Shown here: in pieces, positions 43,086-54,050 of the stretch
How positions within the stretch are numbered: position 1 is the first letter of the stretch
Layout: every line of letters begins with the position of its first letter
NCBI RefSeq assembly: GCF_003003285.1
Contig: NZ_PVTP01000007.1
Location: 1-64,000 of the forward strand
Length of the DNA stretch: 64,000 bases
Source: Yoonia maritima
GTDB lineage: Bacteria > Pseudomonadota > Alphaproteobacteria > Rhodobacterales > Rhodobacteraceae
Direction: 5' to 3'
Translations under genes and position numbers: made by a program
Notes under the pieces: model-generated
Told to the model about the DNA's origin: nothing
The model's database searches: none
The model's input: the letters and a program-made list of their open reading frames with translations, nothing else

Positions 43086-44219
43086 TTGGGCCAACTATCA
43101 CTCAAGAATGTTGTAAAGACTTTTGGCGACTTTGAGGTCGTAAAAGGGGTGTCTTTGGACGTGCACGAAGGCGAATTTATGGTCTTCGTTGGCCCGTCAG
43201 GCTGTGGAAAGTCGACACTGTTACGGATGATCGCCGGGCTTGAGCACACAACAGATGGCGACATCGTTATTGATGGCAAGCGGGTTAATGATCTTGCCCC
43301 GGTTAAGCGCGGCATCGCGATGGTGTTTCAATCCTACGCACTTTACCCGCACATGTCCGTCTATGAAAATATTGCGTTCCCCTTAAGGGTCGAACGCGCA
43401 CCTGAAGATGAAATTCGTAAAAAGGTTGAAGCAGCAGCAGCAATCTTGCACCTTGAATCGCGTTTGAAACAAAAACCCGGAAACCTGTCCGGGGGACAGC
43501 GGCAACGTGTTGCGATTGGGCGCGCGATTGTACGCGAGCCAGAGATATTTTTGTTCGATGAACCGCTTTCGAACCTCGACGCGGCACTACGTGCGGATAT
43601 GCGCCTTGAATTGACCCGCCTGCACAAGCAGCTTGGGGCGACCATGGTTTACGTGACCCATGATCAGGTCGAGGCCATGACTATGGCCGACCGGATTGTT
43701 GTGTTGAACGGGGGCTATATCGCGCAGGTCGGTGCCCCGCTTGAGTTGTATCACAAACCTCAGAACACTTTTGTCGCTGGGTTTATCGGCAATCCGCGCA
43801 TGAACTTTATGCCTGTTAAATGTGTCGCGGTATCCGATACGGGCGCGGAGATTGATTTTAACGGTCAAAAACTGACAATTGCGGTCGATGTACCAGCGGA
43901 TCAACGTACCGCATTGATCGGAACCAAGGTCACGCTTGGCATTCGACCAGAGCATATCGCGATCGGACCGGGTGACGCGGTTATGACGATTAGGCCCACC
44001 GTTATTGAGCATCTAGGTCAGCAAACACTAGGCTACGCAGCATTGCCTGATCGCGAGGAAAATTTTTGCTTTGTTCTAACGGGGACGCAGATCATCAAGG
44101 ATGATCAAGACATTCAAGTGTCATTTTCGGCGGCGGACTGTCACTTGTTCGATGTTGATGGCAACGCATTTGAACGCTCTGTCGAACTGTCGGCAATGAC
44201 CGTTCCAGCACAGACCTAG
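43086..44219 (+). CDS. Sugar ABC transporter ATPase (UgpC/MsmK type)
   Basis: A 377-aa ATPase with C-terminal TOBE/MOI domain. Walker A is GPSGCGKST, the signature is [19 protein letters not shown], Walker B is IFLFDEP, with the D-loop SNLDA and the H-loop VTHDQ. The regulatory domain after residue 240 has GIRPEHI. The gene starts with TTG at 43086 behind AGGAGA. It completes the importer and may also energise related permeases. Confidence 0.95.
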   Translation: MGQLSLKNVVKTFGDFEVVKGVSLDVHEGEFMVFVGPSGCGKSTLLRMIAGLEHTTDGDIVIDGKRVNDLAPVKRGIAMVFQSYALYPHMSVYENIAFPLRVERAPEDEIRKKVEAAAAILHLESRLKQKPGNLSGGQRQRVAIGRAIVREPEIFLFDEPLSNLDAALRADMRLELTRLHKQLGATMVYVTHDQVEAMTMADRIVVLNGGYIAQVGAPLELYHKPQNTFVAGFIGNPRMNFMPVKCVAVSDTGAEIDFNGQKLTIAVDVPADQRTALIGTKVTLGIRPEHIAIGPGDAVMTIRPTVIEHLGQQTLGYAALPDREENFCFVLTGTQIIKDDQDIQVSFSAADCHLFDVDGNAFERSVELSAMTVPAQT

Positions 44220-44392
44220 GCCAGTACAACACCATCGTAAGTCCTGACACAGCGTGGCGGCTTGCGACGTTGAAACGCGCGTGTTTCCCTTGCCTCATCG
44301 GTCTGGGCACAATACCGGGTGTTGTAAGAAAATTCGATGGTTCGAGACTGTTTTGCTGCCCGCGTTCCGGTCTCAAGTGAAAGAAGTGCTGA

Positions 44393-45169
44393 ATGACTGA
44401 CCTTGATACCGCCCACGCCGCAATGGACGCGGCCCCCGAAGATGATGCTGCGCGTCTGCGTTTTTACGAACGGCTTGCCGACACAGAGCTGTTCATGTTG
44501 TTGGGGGAAGAGGCTGAAGGCGATCAAGTCACACCTGAATTGTTTGAAATCGAAGACCAGCGATTTGCGCTTGTTTTCGACCGTGAAGAACGACTGTCTA
44601 AGTTTGTAGGTCGCGCCGCACCTTATGCTGGCATTCCGGGGCGCGGATTGGTGCAGATGTTGGCCGGGCAGGGGATCGGATTGGCGTTGAACCTAGAGGT
44701 TGCTCCGTCTGCGATGTTGATCCCGGCAGAGGCTGTTGATTGGCTGGTTCAGACGCTTGCACATGCGCCAGACGAGACAGAGGCGCGGCTGACCGAAATC
44801 AACGCGCCTGCTGGTTTGCCAGAGGCCGTCGTGACTGGATTGGATCGCAAGCTGGCGATTGCAGCTGGAATGGCAAAATTTGCCTACCTTGCCGCCGCTA
44901 CTTATGAGGGCGGTGCGAGTGGCCACGTTCTAGCATTTGTTGACGCAACGCCGGGTGCAGAACAGGCGCTTGCGAATGCCGCGAGCGAAGTGTTGACCTT
45001 TTCAGGGATAGAAGCGGGTATGATGGACGTCATGTTTATACGTGCCTCTGATCCGATTGCTGGTCATTTGGCCAAGGTTGGGCTGCGTTTTGATCTACCA
45101 GAGATCGAAAAACCGTATGTGCCGGGTGCGCCCGGTATGGACCCAAATAAGCCACCAAAGCTGCACTGA
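44393..45169 (+). CDS. SseB family protein
   Basis: A 258-aa protein with SseB-like sequence: ETELFMLLGEEAEG-type start (DTELFMLL), then FEIEDQRFALVFDREERLSKF and LVQMLAGQGIGLALNLE, and a C-terminal extension ending MDPNKPPKLH. The family name comes from a Salmonella protein, but most members, including this one, are not linked to secretion genes. Function is unknown. It is separated by 7 bp from the convergent dehydrogenase gene. Confidence 0.85.
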   Translation: MTDLDTAHAAMDAAPEDDAARLRFYERLADTELFMLLGEEAEGDQVTPELFEIEDQRFALVFDREERLSKFVGRAAPYAGIPGRGLVQMLAGQGIGLALNLEVAPSAMLIPAEAVDWLVQTLAHAPDETEARLTEINAPAGLPEAVVTGLDRKLAIAAGMAKFAYLAAATYEGGASGHVLAFVDATPGAEQALANAASEVLTFSGIEAGMMDVMFIRASDPIAGHLAKVGLRFDLPEIEKPYVPGAPGMDPNKPPKLH

Positions 45170-45176
45170 TTTTCGT

Positions 45177-46109
45177 TTAATATCCTGCGCTTCGATCGAC
45201 GAGGTGCTGGAATGGTTTGCCAGCCTCACCACGGGCGATGTTCTCTGCGACGACCTCTGCTGCTAGATCAGCGCGCGTGGCCGATGCAATATGCGGGGTT
45301 ACGGTGACTTTGGGATGTGCCCAGAATGGATCTTCGGGCGGCAGTGGTTCTACGCGGAATGTGTCTAGCGTCGCGTGCGAAAGCTGCCCCTGATCAAGTG
45401 CCGCAAGCAGTGCCTGATCATCAATCAATCCGCCACGACCGGGGTTAATCACGACAGCGCCTTTGGGCAGCTTTGCAATTGCATTTTCATCAAGCGTGTT
45501 TTCAGTGGCTGGCGTCTTTGGTAGCAGTAAGATGAGTATCTGTGCGCTGGACAGTGCCGTTTCAAACCCGTCTGGCCCAGAAACACAGGTTAGCCCTTCG
45601 ACAGATTTCTGACTGCGGCTCCAGCCGGTGACAGGAAAGCCCAACTGCGCGAGCGCTTGGCCGCAGGCCTGACCCAAGGCACCCAATCCCAGAATTGTAA
45701 CCGGTCTGTGCTGCGCAAGCGGCGGAGTGACGTCATTGCGCCAAACGCCATCCTGCCCGTTGATATGGTCATCCATCCCCAGATGATGCCGCAGCACATG
45801 ACCTGTGACCCATTCGATCATCCCCTGATCCAGCCCACCGCCAACCATCCGTGCCAATGGGATTGTCAGGGTTTCATTGCCAACGATATCTTCGACACCG
45901 GCCCAAAGCCGCTGCACCAGTTTGGCGCGGGTGAAAGGTGCGAAATCCGTGATCGGGGCCTCACCACCAAAGACGATATAGTCGACCTGATCGGCTGGGA
46001 TATCGCGTGACAAATGAACATCGAATGGCAAGGATGCGAATGCGGCTTGTAGATGCGGCTCGTATTCATCCCAAGATGCATCATTGCCGGTAAATAGGAT
46101 ATTGATCAT
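45177..46109 (-). CDS. D-isomer 2-hydroxyacid dehydrogenase (GhrA-like)
   Basis: A 310-aa NAD(P)H-dependent reductase of the glyoxylate/hydroxypyruvate type. The Rossmann motif is LGLGALGQACGQAL, with downstream catalytic arginine in INPGRGGLIDDQAL, glutamate in RVEPLPPEDPFW and histidine in VTPHIAS. Its ATG overlaps the rodA stop (TAATG), so it is the last gene of the mre-rod transcript. The metabolic link to cell-shape genes is not obvious. Confidence 0.9.
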   Translation of the reverse strand: MINILFTGNDASWDEYEPHLQAAFASLPFDVHLSRDIPADQVDYIVFGGEAPITDFAPFTRAKLVQRLWAGVEDIVGNETLTIPLARMVGGGLDQGMIEWVTGHVLRHHLGMDDHINGQDGVWRNDVTPPLAQHRPVTILGLGALGQACGQALAQLGFPVTGWSRSQKSVEGLTCVSGPDGFETALSSAQILILLLPKTPATENTLDENAIAKLPKGAVVINPGRGGLIDDQALLAALDQGQLSHATLDTFRVEPLPPEDPFWAHPKVTVTPHIASATRADLAAEVVAENIARGEAGKPFQHLVDRSAGY

Positions 46110-47248
46110 TAGCGTGGCCTATGGACGTGGGCGCTTTGGACAAGGCCAAAGGCGACAAGAAGAACAAGCATGGCAGAGCCGCCATAGCTGACGAGCGGAA
46201 GCGGCACACCAACCACGGGGGCAAGCCCCATGACCATCGCCATGTTTACCGCAAAAAATAGAAAGAATGTCATCGCGATGCCCAGCGTCAGCAACGCAGC
46301 AAACCTGTCTTTGTTGCCGATTGCCGAGGCAATGCAAAACACCACAATCAGTAGATAGAGCAATAGGAGCGTGGATGCCCCCACAAAACCGAACTCTTCT
46401 GCCAAGGTGGTGAAGATAAAGTCAGTGTGTTTTTCGGGAAGAAAGTTCAGGCGTGACTGTGTACCTTGCATGAACCCGCGCCCCGTCCAGCCCCCTGAAC
46501 CAAGGGCGATCTTTGCCTGCGTGATATGATAGCCCGCGCCAAGTGGATCGTTTGACGGGTCGATGAACGTATCAATGCGCCGGAACTGGTAGTCTTTGAT
46601 CAACTGCCAAGTGGTGCCTCGGCTTTCGAAGACCGCGACAATCGCCGCGACACCCGCGCCGACAACCGTCGCGAAATAGGCCCAGTGAACGCCAGCCAAA
46701 AACATGACGGTCGCGCCGCCCATCAAAAGCAATAGCGCGGTCCCAAGGTCAGGCTGCTTGAGCACAAGCATCGTAGGGACAAGGATAAAAATAACAGGCA
46801 ATGCCACCCACAGCGGGCGTGATGTTTTTTCGTTTGGTAGCCAATCGTAATAGGCCGCGATAAACATAACTACGGTGATTTTTGTGACCTCGGAAGGTTG
46901 CAAAACCATAAAGCCAAGATCAATCCAACGCTGCGCCCCCATGCGTACTTCGCCGAAAAGCTCCACTCCGAGCAGCAGCAGGAGCGACCCGCCATAAGCA
47001 ACAAAAGCCATGTTTCGCCAAAACCAAATCGGAACCATGGCAATCGCGAACATTAAAAACATACCAAGTCCAAAGCGCTTCATCTGCGGTTCCATCCACG
47101 GTGTGGGGGACCCACCCGCAACTGAATACAGCATTAGAAATCCGGCGCAGGCGACAGCGGACAATAGCATGACCAATGGCCAGTTAATGTACCAGATTTT
47201 GCGCAGCCCCGTAGGGACATGTTTGGTGTTATGTTCAAGATAACTCAT
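46109..47248 (-). CDS. rodA: Rod shape-determining glycosyltransferase RodA
   Basis: A 379-aa SEDS-family peptidoglycan polymerase with about ten hydrophobic segments. Conserved parts include WIDLGFMVLQPSEVTKI, the ALGSGGWTGRGFMQGTQSRLNFLPEKHTDFIF loop with its catalytic region, and GVPLPLVSYGGSAML near the C-terminus. It works with PBP2, encoded upstream with a 4-nt overlap, in the elongation complex. Confidence 0.96.
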   Translation of the reverse strand: MSYLEHNTKHVPTGLRKIWYINWPLVMLLSAVACAGFLMLYSVAGGSPTPWMEPQMKRFGLGMFLMFAIAMVPIWFWRNMAFVAYGGSLLLLLGVELFGEVRMGAQRWIDLGFMVLQPSEVTKITVVMFIAAYYDWLPNEKTSRPLWVALPVIFILVPTMLVLKQPDLGTALLLLMGGATVMFLAGVHWAYFATVVGAGVAAIVAVFESRGTTWQLIKDYQFRRIDTFIDPSNDPLGAGYHITQAKIALGSGGWTGRGFMQGTQSRLNFLPEKHTDFIFTTLAEEFGFVGASTLLLLYLLIVVFCIASAIGNKDRFAALLTLGIAMTFFLFFAVNMAMVMGLAPVVGVPLPLVSYGGSAMLVLLVAFGLVQSAHVHRPR

Positions 47249-49185
47249 GCGCGGCTTTGCGCCTTTGCGCCCATCGGGATACGCGTTTCGATCCGGCGCT
47301 GCTGTTCGGCAATTTTGTCGCGGACATTGGCCGGATAAGCGTCCAGCGGTGGCGCACCGCCGTATTGGGCCTGCAAAATGACATCGCGTGCAATCGGCGC
47401 TGCGGCACTCGAACCCCCGCCGCCATGTTCAACGATGACAGCGACAGCATAGCGCGGATTATCAAGAGGCGCGTAGCTAACGAATAGGGCGTGGTCCCGG
47501 CGTTCCCACGGCAGGTCTTCGTTGCGGGTCACCCCGGCGGCACGTTCTTCTGGTGTAATACGTCTGACCTGACTGGTCCCGCTTTTGCCAGCCATTTTAT
47601 AGCCTTCGGTCAAAATACGCGAACCGTAGCCAGTACCACGCCTATTATTACAAACATCGTTCATTGACGCACGAATGCGGCGCAGCGTATTTTCGTTCAA
47701 CCCAAGGCTCTCTCCGCGCCCGCTGGGCTGTTCGACGCCATCAATCAACCGCACTAGCCGAGGGGTGATTTCATGTCCTGTCGCGATCCGTGCTGTCATA
47801 ACGGCGAGTTGTAGCGGCGACGCAAGCACATAACCCTGACCGATGGATGCGTTGACCGTGTCACCAATCCGCCAGTCTTCGCCGCGCACCGATGATTTCC
47901 ATTCTTTGTCAGGGGCAAGCCCTGAAGCCACGGCTGACAACGGCAGGTCATGTTTAATCCCTAGACCAAGCTTGCGCGCCATCGCCGCCATTTTGTCGAT
48001 ACCAACGCGCTGGGCGATTTCGTAATAATAGCAGTCACAACTTTGCTTGAGGCTGTCATGTAGATTGATGTTGCCGTGCCCGCCGGATTTCCAGCAGTGA
48101 AAGCGGATGCCGTAAACATCGGTGTAACCGGGGCAATAAACGGTTTCGTCAGCGCTAATAACGCCGTCTTCCATAGCGGCCAGTGCCGTGACCATTTTAA
48201 AGGTCGATCCAGGCGGGTAGGTGCCTTGCACAGCTTTGGCAGCCAGTGGACGATATTTATCCTCGTTCAGACCGGTCCAATCTTTGACTGAAATACCGCG
48301 CACGAATAGATTTGGGTCGAACGACGGCGCAGAGGCAATCGCGCGTAAATCGCCGTGTTCAAGGTCAATGACGACGACACCGGCAGATTCTCCATCCAAC
48401 CGGGCTTGCGCGTAAGTTTGCAGCCGGTTGTCGATTGTCAGTTGAACGTCTTTGCCTGCGTCACCTTCTTGGCGATCAAGTTCACGCATCACACGACCAA
48501 CTGCGTTGACCTCGATCCGGCGGTGGCCAGCGCTGCCACGCAGGGTATGTTCGAGCTTGTTTTCAGCGCCTGACTTGCCGATCTGGAATTTCGGAATTTG
48601 CAAAAGCGGGTCTTGATCGTCGATCCGGCTGAGGTCATAGTCACTCACTGGGCCAACGTAGCCAACAACATGGGCAAGGTCGGCACCCCAAGGGTAAACG
48701 CGGCTTTGGCCGACTTCGGCCTGAATGCCGGGCAGGGCCGGGGTGTTCAGGTTGATCTTGGCAACATCGTCCCATGTCAGGCGTTCAGCGATGGTCACGG
48801 GTACAAACGGCGACCGGCGCTGCATTTCTTCCATCGCACGGGTCAGTTGTTCTGGCGCGATATCGACGATTTGCGTCAGTTTCGACAGGACTTCGCCAAC
48901 GTCACCAGCGTCTTCGCGGACCATAACAACGCGGTAGTTTTGTTCATTGTCGGCGATGGCCTCGCCGTTCCGATCAAAGATCAATCCACGGGATGGAGGA
49001 AGCAGCCGAATGTTGATGCGGTTTTCTTCGGCAAGCAGACGAAATTCGTCGGCGTGTTCGACCTGCATTGATTGCATGCGCCAACCAAGCACCGCCATGA
49101 TCGCGATTTGTGACGTACCCACAACCAACGCACGGCGGCTGATGGTGCGCGTGCTTTCGATAACATCTTTGGGTGGTCGTTTCAT
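47245..49185 (-). CDS. mrdA: Penicillin-binding protein 2
   Basis: A 646-aa elongasome transpeptidase with an N-terminal membrane anchor, a pedestal domain and a C-terminal transpeptidase. The active site motifs are STFK in YPPGSTFKMVTAL, the SxN-type SCD in KQSCDCYYY, and KSGT in MAGKSGTSQVRR. It overlaps mreD and rodA by 4 nt on each side, giving the fixed order mreC-mreD-mrdA-rodA. Confidence 0.97.
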   Translation of the reverse strand: MKRPPKDVIESTRTISRRALVVGTSQIAIMAVLGWRMQSMQVEHADEFRLLAEENRINIRLLPPSRGLIFDRNGEAIADNEQNYRVVMVREDAGDVGEVLSKLTQIVDIAPEQLTRAMEEMQRRSPFVPVTIAERLTWDDVAKINLNTPALPGIQAEVGQSRVYPWGADLAHVVGYVGPVSDYDLSRIDDQDPLLQIPKFQIGKSGAENKLEHTLRGSAGHRRIEVNAVGRVMRELDRQEGDAGKDVQLTIDNRLQTYAQARLDGESAGVVVIDLEHGDLRAIASAPSFDPNLFVRGISVKDWTGLNEDKYRPLAAKAVQGTYPPGSTFKMVTALAAMEDGVISADETVYCPGYTDVYGIRFHCWKSGGHGNINLHDSLKQSCDCYYYEIAQRVGIDKMAAMARKLGLGIKHDLPLSAVASGLAPDKEWKSSVRGEDWRIGDTVNASIGQGYVLASPLQLAVMTARIATGHEITPRLVRLIDGVEQPSGRGESLGLNENTLRRIRASMNDVCNNRRGTGYGSRILTEGYKMAGKSGTSQVRRITPEERAAGVTRNEDLPWERRDHALFVSYAPLDNPRYAVAVIVEHGGGGSSAAAPIARDVILQAQYGGAPPLDAYPANVRDKIAEQQRRIETRIPMGAKAQSRA

Positions 49186-49748
49186 ACGCGCTGTCCTCTG
49201 CTTCCGGTTTCACCGGGTGTGACGCGGGTGATACCGAAAACATAATGCATGATCACGACGACCAAAGGATAGATCGCAATTGTCAAAATCAGTTGAAGTA
49301 AAATCATGCCGAATGGTGCCACATCAACAGCGAGAAGTAGGAGGATAAAGCGATTTGCAATTGTAATGGCGATGATGCCGATTGCGACGCTACCCCACTC
49401 TGCCAAAAATGGCATTGATCGGAATTCACGACTGCGTTTGCGTAGCTGTTCGGTCAATATAATGACGATCCCCGCCCATAGCCCGGGCGGGCGTTGAAAG
49501 ATCAGATCGCCCATCAAAAAGGTCGCTGCGATGATCCAGACAGGCGTATATTTGGGGCGGCGCGCAACCCAGGCCAATGTCACGGCAAGGCAGATGTCAG
49601 GTGATACCATGCGAAGATGCCATGTTCCAAAACTGATCACGCGGGGTTCCATGCTTTGTGGAACCAGCTGAAAGACCATGATGACAAATGCGATGAACAC
49701 AAATGCGCCACGCTTGATCCATACTTGGTTGTCTGCTGGGCTAGCCAT
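49182..49748 (-). CDS. mreD: Rod shape-determining protein MreD
   Basis: A 188-aa membrane protein with about five hydrophobic segments. The start at 49748 (MASPADNQ) overlaps the mreC stop by 8 nt; further upstream the frame only repeats mreC DNA. Family identity comes from position and topology (LMGDLIFQRPPGLWAGIVIILTEQLRKR is a typical MreD loop). It holds the elongasome together with MreC. Confidence 0.92.
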   Translation of the reverse strand: MASPADNQVWIKRGAFVFIAFVIMVFQLVPQSMEPRVISFGTWHLRMVSPDICLAVTLAWVARRPKYTPVWIIAATFLMGDLIFQRPPGLWAGIVIILTEQLRKRSREFRSMPFLAEWGSVAIGIIAITIANRFILLLLAVDVAPFGMILLQLILTIAIYPLVVVIMHYVFGITRVTPGETGSRGQRV

Positions 49749-50670
49749 CGCTAGATACCACAGGGGGAAGCGGTGATGCTGGCAACGCGGCCGGGCCATA
49801 AAACTCGGCCTCGGGTGTAAGCAACCCACCCGGATCGTTGATGGTTTCATGGGGTTGCGCGCGCAGGACACGCAGAAATTCTAACCGCTGGTAGTCCGCC
49901 GACAGTCTAACGCGCAGGCGTTGGTCAGTGCCAAGCGCTACTTGTCCAACCAACAGATCAGCAGGAAACACGCCGCCATCACCAGAGGACACGACGCGGT
50001 CACCGGGGCGGACAAGTGCGGTGTCTTCAAGAAATTCCAATGGTGGGTTCAGCGTGTTGTCTCCTGCTAAGATAGCCTTTTGGCCGGATGGTTGGATCGT
50101 TACGGGAATACGGCTGGATGTGTCAGTCAAAAGCATCACGCGGCTGGTTTCCTGACCGACGCCCGCAATGCGGCCCACTAAACCGATACCGTCCATCGTG
50201 GGCCAGCCGTCGATGATGCCGTCACGGGCACCGACGTTCACCAGAACAGACTGACGAAAGGGTGACCCGCTGTCAGCGATAACCACGCCAGTGACATAGG
50301 TCAGCTGCGGATCAAGGCTCACGTTGTTCAGATCCAGCAGCTTTGCGTTTTCTTGTTCAAGCTGAAGCGCGGCTTCTTTCCAGGCTTTCATTTGCTGAAG
50401 CTCGCGCCGTAGATCTTGGTTCTGTGCCGAAAGCTGCTGATAGCTTTGGAAATCTGTTACCAGCCCAACAATGCCGTTGATTGGGGCCATGGCCCAGTCA
50501 AATGATGGAACAACTTTGTCTATCGCGGCGGCCCGAAACCGTTCTACTCGAGGGCTGTCGATCCGCCAGACAAGAAACAAACCAAACAGCGCAAGCAGAA
50601 GTACCCCAACCAGCAATCTGCGGATCGGGGTAACAAAGTCTTCGGTGTTCTTGTCTCTTGCCAAGGGCAA
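49741..50670 (-). CDS. mreC: Rod shape-determining protein MreC
   Basis: A 309-aa bitopic protein: one membrane helix (LLVGVLLLALFGLFLVW), a coiled coil (LSAQNQDLRRELQQMKAWKEAALQLEQENAKLL) and a periplasmic beta-barrel domain. It binds PBP2 and MreD. The C-terminal tail is proline-rich. It starts 16 bp after mreB stops. Confidence 0.95.
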   Translation of the reverse strand: MPLARDKNTEDFVTPIRRLLVGVLLLALFGLFLVWRIDSPRVERFRAAAIDKVVPSFDWAMAPINGIVGLVTDFQSYQQLSAQNQDLRRELQQMKAWKEAALQLEQENAKLLDLNNVSLDPQLTYVTGVVIADSGSPFRQSVLVNVGARDGIIDGWPTMDGIGLVGRIAGVGQETSRVMLLTDTSSRIPVTIQPSGQKAILAGDNTLNPPLEFLEDTALVRPGDRVVSSGDGGVFPADLLVGQVALGTDQRLRVRLSADYQRLEFLRVLRAQPHETINDPGGLLTPEAEFYGPAALPASPLPPVVSSDG

Positions 50671-50686
50671 TTATCCCCGGTCTGAC

Positions 50687-52025
<1,339 letters not shown>

Positions 52026-53585
52026 TTAGCGGTCTTTGTAGCTGACACCCTTTACATCGTACCCGGGCTCGGACTGTTCACGGCGAACCAGCAGGCGGTT
52101 CAGCGCGTTGATGTAGGCCTTGGCGCTGGCGACGACTGTGTCGGTGTCTGCGGACTGACCAGTCGCGATGCGACCTTCTTCTTCCATGCGTACAGATACC
52201 GTTGCCTGTGCGTCAGTGCCTTCAGTGACCGCTTGTACTTGGTACAGCTGCAAACGGGCACCGTGCGGGAACAGCGCCTTGACCGCGTTGAACGTTGCAT
52301 CAACAGGGCCGTCACCCGTGGCTGATGTTTTAACGTCAGTACCGTCGATCTCCATCACCATGTCGGCGGTTTGCGGACCTTCGGTGCCGCAAACAACGCG
52401 CAGCGATTTCAGCTTAAGGCGGTCTTCGTCGCCACTGTTTTGGTGCATCAGTGCCAGCAGGTCGTCGTCAAAGACTTCCTTCTTGCGGTCAGCCAAATCT
52501 TTGAAACGGACAAAGACATCTTTCAGCTGATTGTCGGCCAGATCATCAAAACCCAGTTCATTCAGTTTTGCGCGCAACGCAGCACGGCCAGAGTGTTTGC
52601 CCAGAGGCAGTGAGGTACCAGACAGGCCCACATCAGCCGGACGCATAATTTCGAACGTTTCAGCGTTCTTCAGCATGCCGTCTTGGTGGATGCCGCTTTC
52701 GTGTGCAAAGGCGTTCTTGCCAACAATGGCTTTGTTGAACTGTACCGCGAAACCAGACACAGCGGCAACGCGGCGTGAGATGTTCATGATCTTGGTCGTG
52801 TCGATCCCGGTTTCATAGGGCATGATGTCGCCTCGCACCTTAAGGGCCATGACGACCTCTTCCAGCGCTGTGTTACCGGCACGCTCGCCCAGACCGTTGA
52901 TGGTACACTCGATCTGACGCGCGCCGCCTTCGACAGCAGCCAAAGAGTTCGCAGTCGCCATGCCCAGATCGTTATGGCAGTGCGTTGCAAAAATCACCTC
53001 ATCGGCACCGGGAACGGTTGCGATCAGGTTGCGGATCAGCTCGGCGCTTTCAACGGGCGCTGTGTAACCGACCGTATCGGGGATATTGATCGTCGTGGCA
53101 CCGGCCTTGATCGCGATTTCTACGACGCGGCACAGGTAATCCCATTCTGTGCGGGTCGCGTCCATTGGGGACCATTGCACGTTGTCACACAGGTTGCGGG
53201 CATGGGTGACCGTGTCGTGGATACGTTCGGCCATTTCATCCATGTTCAGGTTCGGAATGGCGCGGTGCAGTGGCGACGTGCCGATGAATGTATGGATGCG
53301 CGGAGATTTCGCGTGCTTCACGGCCTCCCAGCAGCGGTCGATATCTTTATAGTTTGCGCGGGCCAGTCCACAGATCGTCGACGTTTTTGCCAGACGGGCG
53401 ATTTCACTGACGGCCTTAAAATCACCTTCAGAGGCGATCGGAAATCCAGCTTCGATAATATCGACGCCCATTTCGTCCAGCAGTTCAGCAATTTCCAGCT
53501 TTTCCGCATGTGTCATTGTCGCGCCCGGTGACTGTTCGCCGTCGCGCAGGGTGGTATCAAAAATCAGAACTCTATCTTTGGTCAT
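52026..53585 (-). CDS. leuA: 2-isopropylmalate synthase
   Basis: First enzyme of leucine synthesis, condensing acetyl-CoA with 2-ketoisovalerate. The 519-aa protein has the catalytic barrel with DTTLRDGEQSPGATM, the metal HxH in FATHCHNDLGMA, and GLGERAGNTALEEVV, followed by linker helices and the C-terminal regulatory domain (from about residue 390) that senses leucine. It starts 12 bp after the cupin gene and is probably controlled by the leucine-rich leader at 54034-54120. Confidence 0.97.
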   Translation of the reverse strand: MTKDRVLIFDTTLRDGEQSPGATMTHAEKLEIAELLDEMGVDIIEAGFPIASEGDFKAVSEIARLAKTSTICGLARANYKDIDRCWEAVKHAKSPRIHTFIGTSPLHRAIPNLNMDEMAERIHDTVTHARNLCDNVQWSPMDATRTEWDYLCRVVEIAIKAGATTINIPDTVGYTAPVESAELIRNLIATVPGADEVIFATHCHNDLGMATANSLAAVEGGARQIECTINGLGERAGNTALEEVVMALKVRGDIMPYETGIDTTKIMNISRRVAAVSGFAVQFNKAIVGKNAFAHESGIHQDGMLKNAETFEIMRPADVGLSGTSLPLGKHSGRAALRAKLNELGFDDLADNQLKDVFVRFKDLADRKKEVFDDDLLALMHQNSGDEDRLKLKSLRVVCGTEGPQTADMVMEIDGTDVKTSATGDGPVDATFNAVKALFPHGARLQLYQVQAVTEGTDAQATVSVRMEEEGRIATGQSADTDTVVASAKAYINALNRLLVRREQSEPGYDVKGVSYKDR

Positions 53586-53597
53586 CTGATCATTCCT

Positions 53598-53954
53598 TCA
53601 AATATGGTCTTTGGGGGCGGCGGGTCGATCCGCGTCGCCGGAATTTGGTTCACCTTGCGGTTCGATCAACAGCACTTTGGCTTCTTGATCTGCACGAGGG
53701 CGATGTACGACACCTTTGGGTACGATGAAAAGCTCACCGGCGTTAAAAGTCACACTTTCCGCGCCTTCAAGGTCCATTGTGACCTGACCCTCGATAACAA
53801 GAAAGAAATCGTCGGTGTTGTCGTGCTTGTGGTAGGGGAATTCGCCTTGAAACTTAACGACCATCACGTCGTTATTGTTATAGCTGGCGACCACCTTGGG
53901 ATCCCAGTGGGTGTCAAAAAGCGATAGCTTTTGCGCAATATTAATGGCTTGCAT
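53598..53954 (-). CDS. Small cupin-domain protein preceding leuA
   Basis: A 118-aa single-domain cupin. The metal-binding motifs are PYHKHDNTDDFFLVIEG (HxH and later E) and IVPKGVVHRP with the second histidine. The start at 53954 has AGGA 6 nt upstream, and this ribosome site is complementary to the leucine codons of the leader peptide gene. It is in the same transcript as leuA. Its function is unknown; proximity suggests a link to branched-chain metabolism, or it may just occupy the first place of a regulated transcript. Confidence 0.85.
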   Translation of the reverse strand: MQAINIAQKLSLFDTHWDPKVVASYNNNDVMVVKFQGEFPYHKHDNTDDFFLVIEGQVTMDLEGAESVTFNAGELFIVPKGVVHRPRADQEAKVLLIEPQGEPNSGDADRPAAPKDHI

Positions 53955-53960
53955 GGTTTT

Positions 53961-54050
53961 TCCTAACTCTGATGGGGTGTTTTCAGCGCTGTATCTCAAC
54001 TCCTCTGAGCACGCGCGCCAAACAAGGCCGTGCTCAGAGGCGAGTTAGGA
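53961..54050 (-). promoter_or_regulatory. Candidate leucine attenuator of the cupin-leuA operon
   Basis: The leader RNA can fold two ways. Fold 1: CUCUGAGCACG pairs with CGUGCUCAGAG (DNA 54029-54039 with 54003-54013), extended by AACUC with GAGUU after a 2-nt bulge, 16 pairs in total. Fold 2: UCCUAACUC, within the leucine codons (54042-54050), pairs over 9 bp with GAGUUAGGA (53961-53969), which contains the cupin ribosome site AGGA. The two folds share AACUC and exclude each other. No T-run follows fold 1, so control of translation start is more likely than termination. Confidence 0.7.
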
